NCBI GenBank assembly: GCA_964481385.1
Contig: CAYZTN010000060.1
Coordinates: 1 to 5,834 of the forward strand
Length of the DNA: 5,834 nucleotides
Origin: UMGS1649 sp964481385
GTDB taxonomy: Bacteria; Bacillota; Clostridia; TANB77; CAG-465
Direction: 5' to 3'
Shown here piece by piece: positions 4,993 to 5,834 of the stretch. The position numbers and the translations under genes were made by a program. Below the pieces are notes generated by a model that was not told the DNA's origin, did no database searches, and saw only the letters and a list, made by a program, of their open reading frames with translations. Numbering within the stretch: the stretch's first letter is position 1; every line of letters starts with the position of its first letter.

Positions 4993-5715
4993 ATGTCAGG
5001 ACATAGCAAATGGGCAAATATTAAGAGAAGAAAAGAAGCTGTTGATGGCAAAAAAGCACAAATCTATTCTAAACTTGGAGTAGAAATTACAGCAGCAGTA
5101 AAACAAGGAGGACCAGATCCTTCTATAAACGCAAAGTTAAGAGATGTAATTGCAAAAGCTAAATCTAACAACATGCCAAATGATAACATAACTCGTTGTA
5201 TACAAAAAGCTACAGGACTAGGAAGTGGCGGAAACTATGAAGAAATAACTTATGAAGGTTTCGGACCTTTTGGCACAGCTGTTATTGTAGAAAGTTTAAC
5301 AGATAACAAAAATAGAGCAGCTGCAGATATTAGATGTATATTTGATAGAAGTGGCGGTTCAATGGGTCAAAGTGGCTCTGTAAGTTATATGTTTGAGAAA
5401 AAAGGAGTATTCGTTATAGCAAGAACACCAGAAATAGACGAAGACGAACTTATGATGCAAGTACTAGATAATGGTGCATCAGACTTTGATGCTGACGAAG
5501 AATTCTTTGAAATAACATGCGAACCATCAGACTTCTCAAAACTTAGAGATTTTATAGAAAGCGCAGGGTATACAACTGAAGAAGCAGAAATTAAAATGAT
5601 ACCAACTATGAAAAAAGAACTTGATGATGAGCAAATAGAGAAATTTGAAGCATTTATAGATAAATTAGAGTCAAATGATGATGTTCAATGTGTATGGCAT
5701 AATGCAGATATATAA
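4993..5715 (+). CDS. yebC: YebC/PmpR (TACO1) family protein
   Basis: This 240-residue protein is a full-length YebC-family member, recognisable from the opening MSGHSKWANIKRRKEAVDGK and the KLRDVIAKAKSNNMPNDNI segment of its basic, helical N-terminal domain. The middle contains the family's YEGFGPFGTAVIVE and DNKNRAAADIR stretches and the GSMGQSGSVSYMFEKKG stretch. An acidic C-terminal domain follows. The family was long annotated as DNA-binding transcriptional regulators (PmpR). More recent work on bacterial YebC and mitochondrial TACO1 supports a cytosolic role at the ribosome, helping translation through proline-rich stretches. AAGGAGG (4977-4983) lies 9 bases before the ATG. It has its own promoter and terminator, so it is a single-gene unit and probably the conserved chromosomal flank of the accessory island. 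Nothing in it looks damaged. Confidence 0.95.
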   Translation: MSGHSKWANIKRRKEAVDGKKAQIYSKLGVEITAAVKQGGPDPSINAKLRDVIAKAKSNNMPNDNITRCIQKATGLGSGGNYEEITYEGFGPFGTAVIVESLTDNKNRAAADIRCIFDRSGGSMGQSGSVSYMFEKKGVFVIARTPEIDEDELMMQVLDNGASDFDADEEFFEITCEPSDFSKLRDFIESAGYTTEEAEIKMIPTMKKELDDEQIEKFEAFIDKLESNDDVQCVWHNADI

Positions 5716-5725
5716 TATTAAATAT

Positions 5726-5761
5726 GTCTCGAATACGAGCGGGTGTATTTGAGACTTTTTT
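5726..5761 (+). terminator. Rho-independent terminator of yebC
   Basis: GTCTCGAATAC (5726-5736) pairs with GTATTTGAGAC (5745-5755) as an 11-bp stem with one G-U pair and an 8-base loop (GAGCGGGT). It is followed directly by six T residues (5756-5761). It begins 10 bases after the yebC stop codon. Confidence 0.88.
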
Positions 5762-5800
5762 GTGTTACTATTCACAGCTGATCTTAAAAAAGGCAACACA

Positions 5801-5834
5801 AAATGAGGGAACACAATAGGTTGTTCTCTCGTTT
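5801..5834. terminator. Hairpin at the right edge, possibly a second terminator
   Basis: AAATGAGGGAACA (5801-5813) pairs with TGTTCTCTCGTTT (5822-5834), a 13-bp stem with two wobble pairs and an 8-base loop. The window ends within the T-rich right arm, so whether a T-run follows cannot be seen. It may terminate transcription in either direction; the bases between 5762 and 5800 hold no visible gene. Confidence 0.4.

Noticed and set aside
4739..5017. Minus-strand open frame between methyltransferase and yebC
   Set aside because: It is antisense to motif X and the yebC promoter and has no family signature.
1..5834. tRNA, rRNA, CRISPR array, insertion sequence or integrase
   Set aside because: No cloverleaf, spaced repeats, transposase or recombinase signature was seen on either strand.

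Overview
The window is AT-rich DNA, roughly one third G+C by eye. It has purine-rich Shine-Dalgarno sequences (AGGAGG/AAGGAG), sigma-A-type promoters and AGA/ATA-rich codon use. With the YebC sequence, this points to a low-GC Firmicute, most likely a member of the Clostridia; the species cannot be named from the sequence. All genes lie on the + strand.

Region 1 (1-2562) is a compact operon. A strong promoter (73-101) with a perfect 11-bp inverted repeat over the probable transcription start drives a MarR-family regulator (141-554). Next come two paralogous DUF5131 (phage Gp37/Gp68-like) proteins, each with a Cx6Cx2C cluster that suggests an iron-sulfur, radical-SAM-like enzyme. The first copy (562-1800) is fused at its C-terminus to a pyridoxamine-phosphate-oxidase-like flavin split barrel. 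A good ribosome binding site inside the gene could also make that barrel as a separate protein. The second copy (1819-2562) is DUF5131 only.

Region 2 (2563-4905) is a restriction-modification locus with its own promoter (2600-2628). The first gene (2665-3846) encodes a probable restriction endonuclease. Its C-terminus resembles the B3-like DNA-binding domain of the BfiI/NgoFVII group, and its N-terminus looks like a nuclease domain that is not of the phospholipase-D type. The second gene (3933-4905) is a C5-cytosine DNA methyltransferase with all the main motifs, but one extra base near 4689-4695 splits it within motif IX. The leader between the two genes holds two inverted repeats, one of them GC-rich.

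Region 3 (4906-5834) is a housekeeping gene, yebC (4993-5715), with its own promoter and a clear intrinsic terminator. A second hairpin runs off the right edge.

Regions 1 and 2 look like an accessory island upstream of a conserved gene. The restriction-modification pair is the readable defence module. The MarR/DUF5131/flavoprotein operon is adjacent but separately promoted, and its chemistry is unknown. The points most worth checking are the broken methyltransferase beside an intact nuclease, the DUF5131-flavoprotein fusion with its internal start, and the tandem DUF5131 pair.
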